Origin: Pseudomonadota bacterium
GTDB taxonomy: Bacteria; Pseudomonadota; Alphaproteobacteria; Acetobacterales; Acetobacteraceae
Direction: 5' to 3'
NCBI GenBank assembly: GCA_021785335.1
Contig: JAJYFW010000131.1
Coordinates: 1-6,105, forward strand
DNA: 6,105 nucleotides
Shown here: one piece after another, positions 6,090 through 6,105 of the stretch
Layout of the letters: each line of letters opens with the position of its first letter
Numbering within the stretch: position 1 is the first letter of the stretch
Translations under genes and position numbers: made by a program
Notes under the pieces: model-generated
What the model was told of the DNA's origin: nothing
Databases searched by the model: none
What the model saw: the letters and a program-made list of their open reading frames with translations, nothing else

Positions 6090-6105
6090 ATGTCCCCGCG
6101 CCGCT
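6090..6105 (+). CDS. Probable start of the next gene, plausibly the cognate sensor histidine kinase (3'-truncated by window edge)
   Basis: An ATG at 6090-6092 follows the response regulator stop by 7 bp and reads Met-Ser-Pro-Arg-Arg before the window ends. Close spacing after an OmpR-type regulator and a basic N-terminus fit a membrane-anchored histidine kinase. Five codons cannot prove this: the kinase identity is inferred from context alone. Confidence 0.35.

Overview
The window is about 6.1 kb of very GC-rich DNA, with strong G/C bias at third codon positions. It is densely packed with ordinary chromosomal genes. The MotA type, the OmpR-type regulator and the codon bias suggest an alphaproteobacterium, possibly of the Acetobacteraceae/Rhodospirillales kind. 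That assignment is inference; there is no rRNA or other strong taxonomic marker here. I see no tRNA, insertion sequence, CRISPR array, phage gene or obvious sign of recent transfer.

Layout, left to right. (1) The C-terminal two thirds of the flagellar stator gene motA on +, cut by the left edge. (2) A beta-class carbonic anhydrase on -, convergent with motA. (3) A 176-bp divergent spacer carrying three tandem 12-bp repeats. (4) A two-gene + unit: a 12-TM APC-superfamily permease, then, after a 3-bp gap, a fold-type IV (class IV) aminotransferase-like protein. (5) A convergent - unit ending 7 bp from the aminotransferase gene: an AlkA-like DNA glycosylase, then an enoyl-CoA hydratase/isomerase-family protein 13 bp behind it. 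(6) A 77-bp divergent spacer with a TGCAA-N5-TGCAA direct repeat. (7) An OmpR-family response regulator on +. (8) What is probably the first few codons of a following gene, plausibly its sensor kinase, cut by the right edge.

How the genes fit together. The permease and aminotransferase-like gene look co-translated and probably act on the same amino acid or amine. The glycosylase and crotonase genes share an operon without an obvious functional link. The response regulator is probably the first gene of a two-component operon and may regulate itself through the direct repeat.

The most notable observation is in the aminotransferase-like protein. By motif alignment it has Asn (N166) where the family has its catalytic PLP-binding Lys, and Ser (S199) where it has the Glu that contacts the pyridine nitrogen. 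The phosphate-cup motifs are retained. The crotonase also lacks both canonical catalytic glutamates. Both proteins would therefore be misdescribed by a plain family-name annotation.
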